64,000 bases of DNA from Ureibacillus chungkukjangi (GCF_003217295.1 NZ_QJTJ01000013.1:1-64000); one strand, 5' to 3'; positions 39,266 to 49,436 are shown, counted from the first letter of the stretch. The notes: generated by a model not told the origin, from the sequence alone. Numbers and translations are program-made.

Positions 39266-40546
39266 TTATTTATCTCCTTTAGTCCAACCTCGAGATTCTA
39301 CTGCACGGGCATGCCCTTCCAGACCTTCCATCCTTGCAAGTCGTGCAATTTTCGGTGCACTTTCCTCCCACGTTTTTTCAGTATAATAAACAACATTTGT
39401 CCTTTTAATAAAGTCATCTACATTTAAACCGCTTGCAAAACGGGCTGTACTATTTGTTGGCAGTACATGGTTTGTCCCGGCGAAATAATCGCCAACTGGC
39501 TCTGAGCTATAGCGCCCGATAAATATTGCCCCTGCATGACGAATTTTTAATGAATCCTCTTCTGCATTTGCTGTTACAACCTCCAAATGCTCTGGCGCTA
39601 ATGAATTAACCGCCTGTATTGCCTGCTCCAAATCCTTTGCAACATAGATTTGACCAAAGTTTTCAATCGATTTACGTGCAATCGCTTCTTTTGGTAATGT
39701 GCTTAATTGTCGTTCAACCTCTAGCGCCACATCTTGAGCTAATCGCTCGCTTGTTGTGATAAGAACGGCACAAGCTAATTCATCATGCTCAGCTTGAGAG
39801 AGTAGATCAGCAGCAATTTCATCTGCATAAGCCGTTTCATCTGCTAATACTGCAATTTCACTAGGTCCAGCAATCATATCGATCGCCACTTCACCGAATA
39901 CTTCACGTTTTGCTAATGCGACGAAGATATTACCAGGACCAGTAATTTTATCAACCGGAGCGATTGTTTCTGTTCCATAGGCTAAGGCTGCAATGGCTTG
40001 TGCTCCACCAACCTTATAAATCTCCCTTACCCCTAATATAGAAGCTGCAACAAGCACGGCATCAGGAAGTTTTCCATTCTTTCCTGCTGGAGAAGTGATA
40101 ACAATTCGCTCAACCCCCGTAACCTGGGCAGGAATAACATTCATTAGCACAGAGGATGGATACGCCGCTAACCCACCAGGCACATATAATCCAACTGCAT
40201 CTAATGGGATAATTCTTTGTCCCAGCCAAGAGCCATTATCGATTGGAAGCTTGTACCCATCACGTTTTTGCGCCTCGTGATAGTAGCGGATATTGGCTGC
40301 TGCCTCTTCTAAATCTTGTTTAAGCTGCGGATCGAAGTTTAGCACGGCATTATCAATCTCATTTTGCGTAACACGGAAATCATCTAGTAATATGCCATCC
40401 CACATTTCACTGTATTTGCGAAGGGCTGCATCACCGTTTTCACGAACATCCTGAAGCACACCTCGAACTGTTTTTAATTGTTCTTCATTACCTCCTTCAA
40501 GCTGTCTCTTTAAAGATATTGTGTCCGTTAAGCTTGTAATTTTCAC
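39266..40546 (-). CDS. hisD: Histidinol dehydrogenase
   Basis: Oxidises histidinol to histidine in two NAD-dependent steps, with zinc. 426 residues; typical stretches are GLYVPGGLAAYPSSVLMNVIPAQVTGV, GGAQAIAALAYGTETI, KITGPGNIFVALAKREVFG, IDMIAGPSEI, SQAEHDELA (zinc ligand His) and APEHLEV. Near-zero spacing to hisB; 15 bp after hisG. The encoded start at 40546 follows GAAGAAGGG, a moderate ribosome site. Confidence 0.96.
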   Translation of the reverse strand: MKITSLTDTISLKRQLEGGNEEQLKTVRGVLQDVRENGDAALRKYSEMWDGILLDDFRVTQNEIDNAVLNFDPQLKQDLEEAAANIRYYHEAQKRDGYKLPIDNGSWLGQRIIPLDAVGLYVPGGLAAYPSSVLMNVIPAQVTGVERIVITSPAGKNGKLPDAVLVAASILGVREIYKVGGAQAIAALAYGTETIAPVDKITGPGNIFVALAKREVFGEVAIDMIAGPSEIAVLADETAYADEIAADLLSQAEHDELACAVLITTSERLAQDVALEVERQLSTLPKEAIARKSIENFGQIYVAKDLEQAIQAVNSLAPEHLEVVTANAEEDSLKIRHAGAIFIGRYSSEPVGDYFAGTNHVLPTNSTARFASGLNVDDFIKRTNVVYYTEKTWEESAPKIARLARMEGLEGHARAVESRGWTKGDK

Positions 40547-40561
40547 AAATAGCCCTTCTTC

Positions 40562-41185
40562 CTAAATAACAATTTTCTTCATTCGTGATACTAATTCTTG
40601 AATACGTGAGCTTTTCATTCGATAGCTTACTGGATTGGCAATGAGTCGAGACGAAACATCTGTAATATGCTCGTATTCCACTAGCCCGTTCTCTTTTAAG
40701 GTTCTTCCAGTAGAAACGATATCGACAATGCGATCCGCTAAGCCAATCATCGGTGCGAGCTCAATCGACCCATTTAATTCAATAATTTCTACCTGCTCAC
40801 CGATTTCCTTATAGTAATTCATGGCAATATTCGGATACTTCGTTGCAATTCGTGGCGCTATTTCATTCATCGTTGTATTCGGTAAACCTGCCGAAGCGAT
40901 GTAGCATTGACTTATTTTCAAATCTAATAGCTCATGTACATTTCTACGTAATTCCAGCAAAGTGTCCTTCCCGGCAATTCCAAGATCTGCAACACCATGC
41001 TCTACATAAACAGGTACATCCGTCGGTTTTGCTAAAATAAATCGAATTTGCTCTTCCGGAATTTCAATCATCAGCTTACGTGACATTTCAACTTCCTCAG
41101 GTAAGTTAAACCCTGCTTCTATCAGCATTTGATAGGCTTCTTCAAAAATCCGTCCCTTAGGCATGGCAATCGTTAAATGACTCAT
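40562..41185 (-). CDS. hisG: ATP phosphoribosyltransferase, short form (HisG_S)
   Basis: First step of histidine synthesis. At 207 residues it lacks the C-terminal regulatory domain of long HisG and so requires HisZ, encoded directly upstream. [43 protein letters not shown] and the PRPP loop [14 protein letters not shown] are visible. Start ATG overlaps the hisZ stop by 4 bp, consistent with a stoichiometric complex. Confidence 0.96.
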   Translation of the reverse strand: MSHLTIAMPKGRIFEEAYQMLIEAGFNLPEEVEMSRKLMIEIPEEQIRFILAKPTDVPVYVEHGVADLGIAGKDTLLELRRNVHELLDLKISQCYIASAGLPNTTMNEIAPRIATKYPNIAMNYYKEIGEQVEIIELNGSIELAPMIGLADRIVDIVSTGRTLKENGLVEYEHITDVSSRLIANPVSYRMKSSRIQELVSRMKKIVI

Positions 41186-42351
41186 TCTACTAAATCCTCC
41201 TGGCTGACATACAAGATTTGATCGAAGTGTTTAGCAAATGCATTTTCATCCACTAACCCTTTACGCGACTGTAATGTAACTCGTTTGCCTTCCTCTCTAA
41301 AAGAGTTAGCCATTTCTAATGCTTTGATAAATAGGGCTTCTTCTTCAAAGATGACACCAATTGATTCACTAGTCGTTGGTTTGGAAGGGATAACCTCCAG
41401 AAGACGGTCTACTCGAATTCCAAAGCCAGTCGCTCCCACTTTAGTGCCGAAATGGTGCAATAACCCGTCATAGCGGCCCCCATTTCCTAATGCAAAGCCA
41501 CTTCCTTCAGCAAATACTTCGAACAGCATCCCAGTGTAATAATTCATATGACTTGATAATGTAAAGTCTAAAGCAACATATTCTGATAGATTCGCAGCAT
41601 CAATAAGCTCCACTAGCTGCTGCATGTATTCAAGTGCATCGTTTTTTCGCACATACTTTTCGATATCCTGAATCGTTACAAAATTTGTCGCTTCACTTAT
41701 GAATTGCAGTAAAGCATCTGATTTAGTTTTAGGTAGATTGAAGCTTTCAACTGCTTGTTCAAAGCCAACGTAATTTCGTTCGACTAATAAAGTTCGGAGA
41801 GCAACAGCTTGTTCCATACTTTCTGTGTAATCCTTTAAAATACAATTTAAGACACCCGCATGGCCAATTGTAATTTTGAAGGAATCGATTCCAAAGGCTT
41901 GGATTAAATGAATAACTGTCATAATCACTTCAGCGTCTGCAAAAACTGATCCATCTCCAATAATTTCAATACCCATCTGGCCAAACTCAGCAGGACGCCC
42001 GCCTTCAGTTTGCTGGGCACGAAAAACATTTGCAAAATATGCTAAACGTAAAGGTATTTTCTCTTTTAATAGTTTCGATGTAGCTACACGCGCGATTGGT
42101 GTAGTCATATCAGGTCGAAGCACTAACGTATTCCCCTGACTATCTACTAATTTAAATAGTGAAGCATCATAGATTGCCGATGCTTTCCCCACAGTATCAA
42201 AGTACTCAAGACTTGGTGTTTGAATAAAATCAAACCCGCGAGCCCGTAAAAATTCACGTCCGATTTGACGAACTTCCTCCGTTTTTTCATAAGTGATTGG
42301 GAATGTATCACGCATTCCTAATGGTTTTTCAAACATTTTTATCGATGACAT
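41182..42351 (-). CDS. hisZ: ATP phosphoribosyltransferase regulatory subunit
   Basis: A histidyl-tRNA synthetase paralogue of 389 residues that forms a hetero-octamer with short HisG and gives histidine feedback. It keeps the class II core ([55 protein letters not shown]) but has no anticodon-binding domain typical of HisRS. Start is ATG 42351 with TAGGAAG upstream, not the ATG-less upstream extension. First gene of hisZGDBHFI. Confidence 0.94.
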   Translation of the reverse strand: MSSIKMFEKPLGMRDTFPITYEKTEEVRQIGREFLRARGFDFIQTPSLEYFDTVGKASAIYDASLFKLVDSQGNTLVLRPDMTTPIARVATSKLLKEKIPLRLAYFANVFRAQQTEGGRPAEFGQMGIEIIGDGSVFADAEVIMTVIHLIQAFGIDSFKITIGHAGVLNCILKDYTESMEQAVALRTLLVERNYVGFEQAVESFNLPKTKSDALLQFISEATNFVTIQDIEKYVRKNDALEYMQQLVELIDAANLSEYVALDFTLSSHMNYYTGMLFEVFAEGSGFALGNGGRYDGLLHHFGTKVGATGFGIRVDRLLEVIPSKPTTSESIGVIFEEEALFIKALEMANSFREEGKRVTLQSRKGLVDENAFAKHFDQILYVSQEDLVE

Positions 42352-42416
42352 AATAACACTTCCTACCATTTATACTTTAGTACGCTAGAGAATTAGAGAA
42401 CTGATATGTTAAAGTA

Positions 42417-42445
42417 ATTTTACCGAACATCCATCAGTTCGTCAA
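42417..42445 (-). promoter_or_regulatory. Sigma-A promoter of the histidine operon
   Basis: TTGACG (-35, 42445-42440), 17-bp spacer, TAAAAT (-10, 42422-42417) on the minus strand, about 65 nt before hisZ. A palindrome GGAAAATACTATTTTCC lies just upstream (about 42458-42474) and could be an operator. The leader is too short for a T-box riboswitch. Confidence 0.6.
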
Positions 42446-42554
42446 TGCATTGATTTGGAAAATACTATTTTCCGTAAATATTATAAAAATTATGAATAAT
42501 TCTATTATACCTTTTATTGGTTGATAGAAAAACCTTGGGATGTGGAGGGGGTGG

Positions 42555-42785
42555 GGGCTTGCGAGTTTGGTGCGGGTACTTGGGAGTTTGATTGTATTAC
42601 GTGCGCGTTTCCTTGCATTGCGTACGACTTTTCACCGTTTACGTGCGACTCTCACTCTTTATTTGCGAGATTCATTAACTTACTTGTGACTCTCTCTTTT
42701 ACTTGCGGCTTTTACTAATTTACTTGCGACTTTTCACTCTTTATTTGCGAGTTTCTCCAGTTTACTTGCGACTTCTCTCCCTTTT
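42555..42785 (+). repeat. Array of 21-bp repeats, ACTTGCGA core (array 2)
   Basis: Cores TTGCGA/GTGCGA/TTGCGG variants at 42559, 42580, 42601, 42622, 42643, 42663, 42684, 42703, 42724, 42745 and 42766, almost all 21 bp apart (one 20, one 19). Same consensus and orientation as the array at 10613. It fills the gap between the yvoF terminator and the hisZ promoter. The proximal units are more degenerate than the distal ones. Confidence 0.9.
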
Positions 42786-42835
42786 CCGCACACTTTTTCC
42801 CTCTATCCATCACTCTTCATTAAGTCCTTACCTAA

Positions 42836-42879
42836 CAAAAAAAGAATCTAAAAGCATTCATCATACTTTTAGATTCTTC
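42836..42879 (-). terminator. Terminator of the hprK-lgt-ppaX-yvoF operon
   Basis: AAGAATCTAAAAG with its complement forms a 13-bp stem, followed by TTTTTTTGTTAGG on the minus strand. Confidence 0.9.
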
Positions 42880-42888
42880 TCATCAAAA

Positions 42889-43398
42889 CTATTTATTTTT
42901 TCGTTCAGCCATTTGCTCGGCAGTGTAGATGATGCGCATTGGGTTTCCTCCGACCATGCTTCCGGCAGGGACGTCCTTATGCACGAGTGTAGCTGCAGAA
43001 ACGATGGCGCCATCACCAATCTCAACCCCTGGTAGGATTGTAGAATTTGCTCCGATCATTACTTCGCTGCCAATCTTCACATCACCTAAACGATATTCTT
43101 CGATTAAATATTCGTGGGCTAATATGGTTGTGTTATAGCCGATAATAGTGTTATTTCCGATTGTTATTCTTTCAGGAAACATTGAATCGGGCATTACCAT
43201 CAGCGCTAGAGAAGTCTTTTCGCCAATTTTCATATGTAAAAACGTACGATAAATCCAATTTTTTATTCTCATAAACGGCGTGATTCGTCCAATTTGAATA
43301 AAGATAAAGCATTTCATCACTTTCCAAAATGACACCGTTTGATAGACCTTCCATAATGAGTTTGCACCTTGAACAGGGTATCGTTCCGTTCTTCTCAT
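42889..43398 (-). CDS. Hexapeptide-repeat acyltransferase (YvoF type)
   Basis: A 169-residue left-handed beta-helix acyltransferase of the LbH/maltose-O-acetyltransferase type. The hexapeptide region (about residues 75-150) includes ERITIGNNTIIGYNTTIL, GDVKIGSEVMIGANSTILPGVEIGDGAIVSAATLVHKDVPAGSMVGGNPMRII. The acceptor is unknown. ATG 43398 is 4 nt past the ppaX stop, with GGAGGAG upstream inside ppaX. Gene order hprK-lgt-ppaX-yvoF matches B. subtilis. Confidence 0.85.
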   Translation of the reverse strand: MRRTERYPVQGANSLWKVYQTVSFWKVMKCFIFIQIGRITPFMRIKNWIYRTFLHMKIGEKTSLALMVMPDSMFPERITIGNNTIIGYNTTILAHEYLIEEYRLGDVKIGSEVMIGANSTILPGVEIGDGAIVSAATLVHKDVPAGSMVGGNPMRIIYTAEQMAERKNK

Positions 43399-43402
43399 CA
43401 GA

Positions 43403-44038
43403 CTAAGACTCCTCCACAATCGTTAATAGATCAGACATATGCTGCAACATATAATCTGGATCAAATTGCTTTAAATACTCTTCACCCTTGATAGACCATG
43501 CCACACCAGCCGATTTTACACCTGCATTTTTACCAGCTAAGATATCATGATAATTATCGCCAATCATTAAGACATCTTCTTTAGAAACGCCTAACTTCTC
43601 AATAGCTAATAGAACTGGCTCAGGATCTGGCTTTACATTTTTCACACTGTCTACACCAACCCAAAACTCAAATAAATGTTTTGCTCCCATTAGTTCTAAC
43701 CCTTTTTCAATGGTATCTCGTCTTTTGGTTGAAACAATAGCTAAACGGATGCCTTTTTGCTTGAGCTTTTCTAATGTATCGACTACACCGTCGTATTCTG
43801 TCACTAAATTGTCGTGATTCGCGTAATTCCATTGTCGATATTTCTCAATCATTTCATCGATTTCATTCGGAGTTAATTGCTCAAACGTCTCTCTTAATGA
43901 CGGACCGATGAAATTCATGCAATCTTTTGGCGAATATTGCCCAGGAAATCGTTCCTCTAATACATGCATAAAAGTTTGGATAATTAGATCATTTGTATTT
44001 AATAAAGTTCCATCAAAATCAAATAGCAAAGCCTTCAT
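43403..44038 (-). CDS. ppaX: Pyrophosphatase PpaX (HAD family)
   Basis: A HAD-superfamily hydrolase of 211 residues; in Bacillus it cleaves the pyrophosphate made by HPr kinase/phosphorylase when it removes phosphate from Ser46-P HPr. Motif I LFDFDGTLLNTN, motif II AIVSTKRRDT, motif III lysine KNVKPDPEP and motif IV MIGDNYHDI are all present. Start is ATG 44038, though AAGGAG is rather far (13 nt). It lies in the operon downstream of hprK and lgt. Confidence 0.9.
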   Translation of the reverse strand: MKALLFDFDGTLLNTNDLIIQTFMHVLEERFPGQYSPKDCMNFIGPSLRETFEQLTPNEIDEMIEKYRQWNYANHDNLVTEYDGVVDTLEKLKQKGIRLAIVSTKRRDTIEKGLELMGAKHLFEFWVGVDSVKNVKPDPEPVLLAIEKLGVSKEDVLMIGDNYHDILAGKNAGVKSAGVAWSIKGEEYLKQFDPDYMLQHMSDLLTIVEES

Positions 44039-44085
44039 ATGAATGTTGCAACTCCTTATCTCTGGTGCGAGCTCCAATTAATTGC

Positions 44086-44976
44086 TTACTTTTTCTTCGC
44101 CTTGTTCTTAACGTTATTGTTCTTAGTATTAGTTTTCTTATTATTGTTCGGAGCCTTTTCTTCATCAAGATAACGAACAACAGGGCGTACCCTCATTCTT
44201 CTGTAAACAATGAAAATAATACCCAAAACAATCGCTAAAATAGATACAACTTGTGCAGAACGCAATTCACCGATTAGGTACAAACTGTCTGTTCTCATAC
44301 CCTCGATATAGAAACGTCCAATTGAATACCAAATCATGTAGCCAAAGAAAATTTCCCCGCGATGTAAGTTTACTTTGCGTAAAGTAAGTAGAATAATTAG
44401 TCCAATTACATTCCACATTGATTCGTATAAAAATGTCGGATGTACATATGTACCAAGGTCTTGAACATACATCTGTTCAATAATCCAATTTGGGATCATT
44501 AGGTTTTCTAAGAACTCACGCGACACTGGTCCACCATAAGCCTCTTGGTTCATGAAGTTGCCCCAGCGACCAATAATTTGTCCTATTAATAGACTCGGTG
44601 CTACGATATCTGCAACCTTTAAAAAACTAATGCCTCTATTCTTACTGAAAATATAAGCAGTGATAACAGCACCAATTAAAGCGCCATGAATCGCGATACC
44701 GCCATTCCAGATTTGAATAATCTTCTCTGGATTCGCTCCGTAATATTCCCACTTCATCGCAACATAGTAGATGCGGGCACTTATTATAGAGATTGGAATT
44801 GCCCAAATTAACATATCTGTTAGGAAATCCTCTGGCAAACCTCTTTTTACTGCCTCTTTTTGTGCTACGAAATATGCTAGTACAATACCTAAAGCAATTA
44901 AAATTCCGTACCATCTTACTTCAATGGTACCTATTGAAAAAGCTACAGGGTTTATCGCAAGTAATACTTGTTCCAT
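44086..44976 (-). CDS. lgt: Prolipoprotein diacylglyceryl transferase
   Basis: Transfers diacylglycerol from phosphatidylglycerol to the lipobox cysteine of prolipoproteins, in the membrane. Seven hydrophobic helices; signature RWYGILIALG, HGALIGAV and GRWGNFMNQEAYGG. 296 residues. The last about 25 residues are an unusual Asn/Lys-rich tail (NNNKKTNTKNNNVKNKAKKK), probably cytosolic and disordered. ATG 44976 follows AAAGGGG. Substrates in this window include the ABC binding protein and cytochrome c-551. Confidence 0.96.
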   Translation of the reverse strand: MEQVLLAINPVAFSIGTIEVRWYGILIALGIVLAYFVAQKEAVKRGLPEDFLTDMLIWAIPISIISARIYYVAMKWEYYGANPEKIIQIWNGGIAIHGALIGAVITAYIFSKNRGISFLKVADIVAPSLLIGQIIGRWGNFMNQEAYGGPVSREFLENLMIPNWIIEQMYVQDLGTYVHPTFLYESMWNVIGLIILLTLRKVNLHRGEIFFGYMIWYSIGRFYIEGMRTDSLYLIGELRSAQVVSILAIVLGIIFIVYRRMRVRPVVRYLDEEKAPNNNKKTNTKNNNVKNKAKKK

Positions 44977-45020
44977 TCAAAATACCCCTTTCATTTTAAA
45001 GCAATTTTCTAGTGAACCCC

Positions 45021-45962
45021 TTAGTAATCGTCCATCTCATCTTGGATGGCAATTACTTCGTCTAATCTTCTAGAAAATTCTTGCGCTGCGTTTACACCCA
45101 TTTTTTTCAAACGGTAATTCATTGCAGCAACCTCTATAATTACAGATACGTTACGCCCTGGCTGAACAGGAATCGTTAATTTAGTGATATCTGTATCAAT
45201 AATTTTCATTTTCTCTTCATCTAGACCCAATCGATCATATGTTTTTTCTGGATCCCAGTTTTCCAGCTCAATAATCAATGTAATTCGCTTTGTTGGACGA
45301 ATGGCACTGGCTCCAAATAACGTCATAATATCAATGATACCGATTCCACGAATTTCTAGTAAATGCTCTAATAGAGGTGGTGGACTTCCGATAATTAGAT
45401 TCTCTGCTTCTTGGCGAATTTCTACACAGTCATCAGCTACTAGTCGATGGCCTTTTTTAATAAGCTCCAGTGCAGTTTCACTTTTCCCCACGCCACTTTT
45501 CCCGATAATTAATACGCCAATTCCATAAACATCGACAAGAACACCATGTACTGCAGCAGTAGGTGCTAATTTACTTTCCAGGTAATTTGTTAGTCTACTT
45601 GAGAAGCTTGATGTTTTCATAGTTGTACTTAATACCGGAACATCATTTTCATCAGAAGCAGTAATTAACTCCTGCGGTATCTCTAAGCCTCTTGAAACAA
45701 TGATTGCTGGCGTTTCGTGAGAACAAAGCTTTAGCATACGTTCCTTTTTCAATTCAGTTGGGAGCATTTCAAAAAATGATAATTCAGTTTTTCCGATTAA
45801 TTGAACACGATTTGCAGGATAGTGCGTGAAATAGCCCGCCATTTCAAGTCCAGGTCTTGAAATATCGCTTGTCGTAATAGAACGGCCAATTCCTTCATGC
45901 CCACTTACTAACGTTAAATTAAATTTTTCTGTGACTTCTTTTGTCGAGACTTGAATGGTCAT
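45021..45962 (-). CDS. hprK: HPr kinase/phosphorylase
   Basis: Phosphorylates Ser46 of HPr and Crh when glycolytic intermediates are high and reverses this with inorganic phosphate, setting carbon catabolite repression. 313 residues; Walker [10 protein letters not shown] (about 153-161), DDCVEI, and the HprK signature [16 protein letters not shown]. Start ATG 45962 has GGGGG very close (2-3 nt), which is unusual and could lower initiation; no better start is visible. First gene of the operon with lgt, ppaX and yvoF. Confidence 0.96.
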   Translation of the reverse strand: MTIQVSTKEVTEKFNLTLVSGHEGIGRSITTSDISRPGLEMAGYFTHYPANRVQLIGKTELSFFEMLPTELKKERMLKLCSHETPAIIVSRGLEIPQELITASDENDVPVLSTTMKTSSFSSRLTNYLESKLAPTAAVHGVLVDVYGIGVLIIGKSGVGKSETALELIKKGHRLVADDCVEIRQEAENLIIGSPPPLLEHLLEIRGIGIIDIMTLFGASAIRPTKRITLIIELENWDPEKTYDRLGLDEEKMKIIDTDITKLTIPVQPGRNVSVIIEVAAMNYRLKKMGVNAAQEFSRRLDEVIAIQDEMDDY

Positions 45963-46089
45963 TACCCCCTACCAATTTCTATTCATACTATTGACATATA
46001 GTACCTATTTTAGCATGTAACAGATGGATTGTATTTAAATTAATCCTTTTCCATTCCATAAGAAATCCATAATTACCCTCGTATCCACA

Positions 46090-46135
46090 CAAAAAAGCCT
46101 ATATGCTGATAGAAATTCCTTCAACATACAGGCTA
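46090..46135 (-). terminator. Terminator of the acyl-CoA catabolic operon
   Basis: AGCCTGTATG and CATATAGGCT pair (one mismatch) around a long loop, then TTTTTTGTG on the minus strand, about 50 nt after the last gene of the operon. Confidence 0.75.
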
Positions 46136-46183
46136 TAATTCTTAACATCTAACCAATCAGGCTACGTCAAATCCTCCAAAACG

Positions 46184-47722
46184 TTAAACTGGACTGACAC
46201 CATGCTTGCGTTCTGTAAATGCTAGCTTCTTAGACTTGTAAGCGTCTAATCGTAGCTCCAACGTCTTGCGTAAGTCATTGGGTTGAATTACATCATCGAT
46301 AATTAGTTCAGAGGCGAGTCGATATACATCAATTTCTTTTCTGTACTCATCCCGCTGCTTTTCAATAAATGCTGCCTGCTCCTCTTTTGGCAGGGCCGCA
46401 ATCTTGTTGGCATAAACCGCATTAACTGCTGCCTCTGGTCCCATTACTGCAATTTGAGCACCTGTTAATGCGATACATACGTCCGGTTCAAATGCCGGTC
46501 CAGCCATTGCGTAAAGACCTGCTCCATATGCCTTGCGAACAATAACTGTAATTTTCGGTACTGTCGCTTCGCTCATGGCAAAGATCATTTTTGCCCCGTG
46601 GCGGATAATGCCCATTTTCTCTACCTGTGTACCAATCATAAAGCCTGGTACATCTGCAAGGAAAATCAGCGGTATATGGAAGGCATCACACAGACTTATA
46701 AATTTCGCAGCCTTATCTGCTGAATCATGGAACAATACCCCACCTTTAACTCGTGGCTGATTTGCAATGATGCCGACAGACTGACCGTTGATTCGTGCAA
46801 AACCAGTGATAATCTCAGCAGCAAACAGTTTTTTCACTTCACAAAATGAATCTTCATCAATAATCCGGTCGATTAAATCATACATATTGAAGGAGGCATT
46901 TTGGTTTTTAGGGATGATTTCGTCAATCGACTTTTCAAAACTTGAAGGAAGCTTTGGTTCTTCCACATTCGGCTTATTTTTGAAATTATCCGGAAAATAG
47001 CTGATATATCTTCTTGCATAACTAATGGCTTCTTCCTCGCTTTTTGCTAGAACATCGCCACAGCCGGAAATAGAACAGTGCATCTTTGCCCCGCCCATCG
47101 TTTCAAGATCTACTTTTTCACCGATAACCATCTCGGCCATTCGAGGCGATCCTAAATACATTGATGCATTTCCTTCTACCATGACCACGACATCACAGAA
47201 GGCAGGAATATATGCTCCTCCCGCTGCAGATGGACCAAATAACAAACAAATTTGCGGAATGCGACCGGACAATTTCACCTGGTTATAAAAGATTCGGCCT
47301 GCACCTCTGCGACCAGGGAACATCTCTAGCTGATCCGTAATACGGGCACCAGCCGAGTCGACCAGATAAAATAGGGGAACGCCTAGTTTTTCAGCTGTTT
47401 CTTGAATGCGTATAATTTTTTCAACTGTTCGTTTTCCCCATGATCCTGCCTTGACTGTTGAATCATTTGCCATTACACACACAGTACGTCCGTGAATTTT
47501 TCCAATACCCGTGACGACGCCATCCGCAGGTAAATCGCCTGCAAGTACATTGGCAAACGTTCCATCCTCTGCTTGAAGCCCTTCATCAAATAATAGCTCT
47601 AAACGCTCTCGAACAAATAACTTTCCCTGTTCATTATTCTTTTCGTGATATTTTTCATGACCACCCTTTAACACTGTATCCAGCATTTCTTGATGCTTGC
47701 TTTCAGCTGTATATTCTGCCAT
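46184..47722 (-). CDS. yngE: Acyl-CoA carboxylase, carboxyltransferase subunit (YngE type)
   Basis: The carboxyltransferase of a biotin-dependent acyl-CoA carboxylase, probably methylcrotonyl-CoA carboxylase given the neighbours. 512 residues with the two crotonase-like halves: LVDSAGARITDQLEMFPGRRGAGRIFYNQ, FGPSAAGGAYIPAFCD and SMYLGSPRMAEMVIGE in the N half, FLADVPGFMIGTQVEKMGIIRHGAKM and KAYGAGLYAMAGPAFEPD in the C half. ATG 47722 has AGGGGG 9 nt upstream. Last gene of the yngJ-to-E operon. Propionyl-CoA carboxylase activity cannot be excluded. Confidence 0.9.
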   Translation of the reverse strand: MAEYTAESKHQEMLDTVLKGGHEKYHEKNNEQGKLFVRERLELLFDEGLQAEDGTFANVLAGDLPADGVVTGIGKIHGRTVCVMANDSTVKAGSWGKRTVEKIIRIQETAEKLGVPLFYLVDSAGARITDQLEMFPGRRGAGRIFYNQVKLSGRIPQICLLFGPSAAGGAYIPAFCDVVVMVEGNASMYLGSPRMAEMVIGEKVDLETMGGAKMHCSISGCGDVLAKSEEEAISYARRYISYFPDNFKNKPNVEEPKLPSSFEKSIDEIIPKNQNASFNMYDLIDRIIDEDSFCEVKKLFAAEIITGFARINGQSVGIIANQPRVKGGVLFHDSADKAAKFISLCDAFHIPLIFLADVPGFMIGTQVEKMGIIRHGAKMIFAMSEATVPKITVIVRKAYGAGLYAMAGPAFEPDVCIALTGAQIAVMGPEAAVNAVYANKIAALPKEEQAAFIEKQRDEYRKEIDVYRLASELIIDDVIQPNDLRKTLELRLDAYKSKKLAFTERKHGVSPV

Positions 47723-47738
47723 TTCTCCCATCCCCCTT

Positions 47739-48518
47739 TTATTTGCCACGATAGACTGGCGAACGTTTTTCTTGAAAAGCTTTCAACCCTTCCAGCCGGT
47801 CTTCAGTATGAAGTAATCGACTATAAGCTAATGATTCGATCTGCAGTCCAGTAGAAATATCCGTCTGCATTCCTTGATTAATTGCTGTCTTAGCTTGAAC
47901 GAGTGAAAGAGGCGCATTTTTACCTATCTCAAGTGCCAGTTCCTTTGCCTGTTTAAGCAAGTCCTGTGGCTCCACAATGTATTCAATGATTCCGTATCGA
48001 TAAGCTTCCTCTGCTGACAGGCGGCGAGCTGTATAAATTAACTCCTTTGCCTTACCGATACCAATAAGACGAGGAAGACGCTGTGTCCCTCCTGCACCTG
48101 GAATGATACCTAGAGCTGTTTCGGTCAATCCGAGTTTTGCCGTACTGCTAGCCATACGAATATCACATGCAAGTGCAAGCTCTAGACCACCGCCAAATGC
48201 TACACCGTTGATTGCCGCAATAACCGGCTGGGCAATCGCTTCGAAGTGGTTCACCGTCCTGCCAATAAGTGCGATGGTTTTACGAGTCTCTTCTTCATTC
48301 ATCCCTTTACGTTCCTTTAGGTCTGCTCCTGCACAAAAGGCCTTATCTCCGTCGCCAGTGACGATAACAGCACGTATGGAACGATCATAATGGATCGCTT
48401 CAAGTGTCTCATTGATTTCATGTAACAGTTGGATGGACAAGCTATTTGCTGCCTCAGCCCGGGTAAACATGATAAGTGCTACACCATCTTGCACTTCGAC
48501 TTTTACGAATTTTGTCAT
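47739..48518 (-). CDS. yngF: Enoyl-CoA hydratase/isomerase (YngF type)
   Basis: A 259-residue crotonase. Oxyanion segments KAFCAGADLKER (about 59-70) and NGVAFGGGLELALACDIRMAS (about 104-124), with catalytic Glu region LTETALGIIPGAGGTQRLPRLIG, are intact. In leucine breakdown it would hydrate 3-methylglutaconyl-CoA to HMG-CoA. Start overlaps the HMG-CoA lyase stop by 4 bp. Confidence 0.93.
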   Translation of the reverse strand: MTKFVKVEVQDGVALIMFTRAEAANSLSIQLLHEINETLEAIHYDRSIRAVIVTGDGDKAFCAGADLKERKGMNEEETRKTIALIGRTVNHFEAIAQPVIAAINGVAFGGGLELALACDIRMASSTAKLGLTETALGIIPGAGGTQRLPRLIGIGKAKELIYTARRLSAEEAYRYGIIEYIVEPQDLLKQAKELALEIGKNAPLSLVQAKTAINQGMQTDISTGLQIESLAYSRLLHTEDRLEGLKAFQEKRSPVYRGK

Positions 48519-49423
48519 GATTCTTCCTCCCCTCGTGCAATAGCCGCCAGCTTGGATGATAGGTTTTTGCCGATAATTCTTTCTATTGAAAGAGCTGTTT
48601 GCTGGATTTTTTTAAGGTTTACCCCTGTTTCAATACCCATCTCATGCAATAAATATAATAGATCCTCTGTTGCCACATTACCCGATGCCCCCTTTGCATA
48701 CGGGCAGCCGCCAAGTCCACCAAAGGCACTATCAAATTTTGTAATGCCATTTGCCAGACTTGTCATAACATTTGCTAATGCCGTGCCACGTGTATCGTGG
48801 AAATGCATCGCCAGCTGCTCTGCCTTAAAATGATGCAACATTTCCTGTAGCAGAGCATCCACCTGGGTTGGGACACCCACGCCGATGGTATCTCCAAGCG
48901 ATATTTCAGTGATGCCCATATCAAATAACCTTTCTGCCACGTATACTACTTGCTCAGGTTTTGTATAGCCGTCGTAAGGACAGGAAATGACGGTAGAGAT
49001 ATATCCTCGAACCCTCTTACCTGCTGCCAGAGCGCCATCAACGACTTCCTTTAAAACAGGAAACGTTTCGTCAATAGATTTGTTGATATTCGATTTGTTA
49101 TGACCTTCACTCGCCGACATGAAGACGCTCACTTCATCTACATGAGCATCAAGCGCCCGTTCAAGTCCCTTGCTGTTAGGCACCAGTGCAGCGTAAGTAA
49201 TATCTGTGTTTCTCTTAATCTCCTTGAGAACCTCTGCTGCGTCTGCCAGCTGCGGAATCCATTTCGGATGCACGAAGCTCGTCACTTCAATATAATTTAG
49301 TCCCGTGTCACTTAACTGATTAATAAGCTTGATTTTCGCATCAGTAGGAATAAACATTATTTCATTTTGCAATCCATCGCGTGGTCCTACTTCTTTGATT
49401 TGTACTCGCTTCGGTAGCTGCAT
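48515..49423 (-). CDS. yngG: Hydroxymethylglutaryl-CoA lyase (YngG type)
   Basis: Cleaves HMG-CoA to acetyl-CoA and acetoacetate. A DRE-TIM barrel of 302 residues: VGPRDGLQNE (catalytic Arg/Asp) near the N-terminus, YEV/IEVTSFVHPKWIPQ, SEGHNKSNIN, SLGDTIGVGVP, MHFHDTRG metal ligands and the lyase cysteine loop FGGLGGCPYAKGASGN. It follows the biotin carrier gene by 14 bp and overlaps yngF. Confidence 0.94.
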   Translation of the reverse strand: MQLPKRVQIKEVGPRDGLQNEIMFIPTDAKIKLINQLSDTGLNYIEVTSFVHPKWIPQLADAAEVLKEIKRNTDITYAALVPNSKGLERALDAHVDEVSVFMSASEGHNKSNINKSIDETFPVLKEVVDGALAAGKRVRGYISTVISCPYDGYTKPEQVVYVAERLFDMGITEISLGDTIGVGVPTQVDALLQEMLHHFKAEQLAMHFHDTRGTALANVMTSLANGITKFDSAFGGLGGCPYAKGASGNVATEDLLYLLHEMGIETGVNLKKIQQTALSIERIIGKNLSSKLAAIARGEEES

Positions 49424-49436
49424 GGGTTATACTCCC

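Noticed and set aside
42370-42445. T-box or histidine leader before hisZ
   Set aside because: Leader is about 65 nt with no specifier loop, no run of histidine codons and no terminator.
42703-43035. Open frame running from the second 21-bp array into the yvoF gene
   Set aside because: A translation of the repeats and then of the antisense strand of a real gene.
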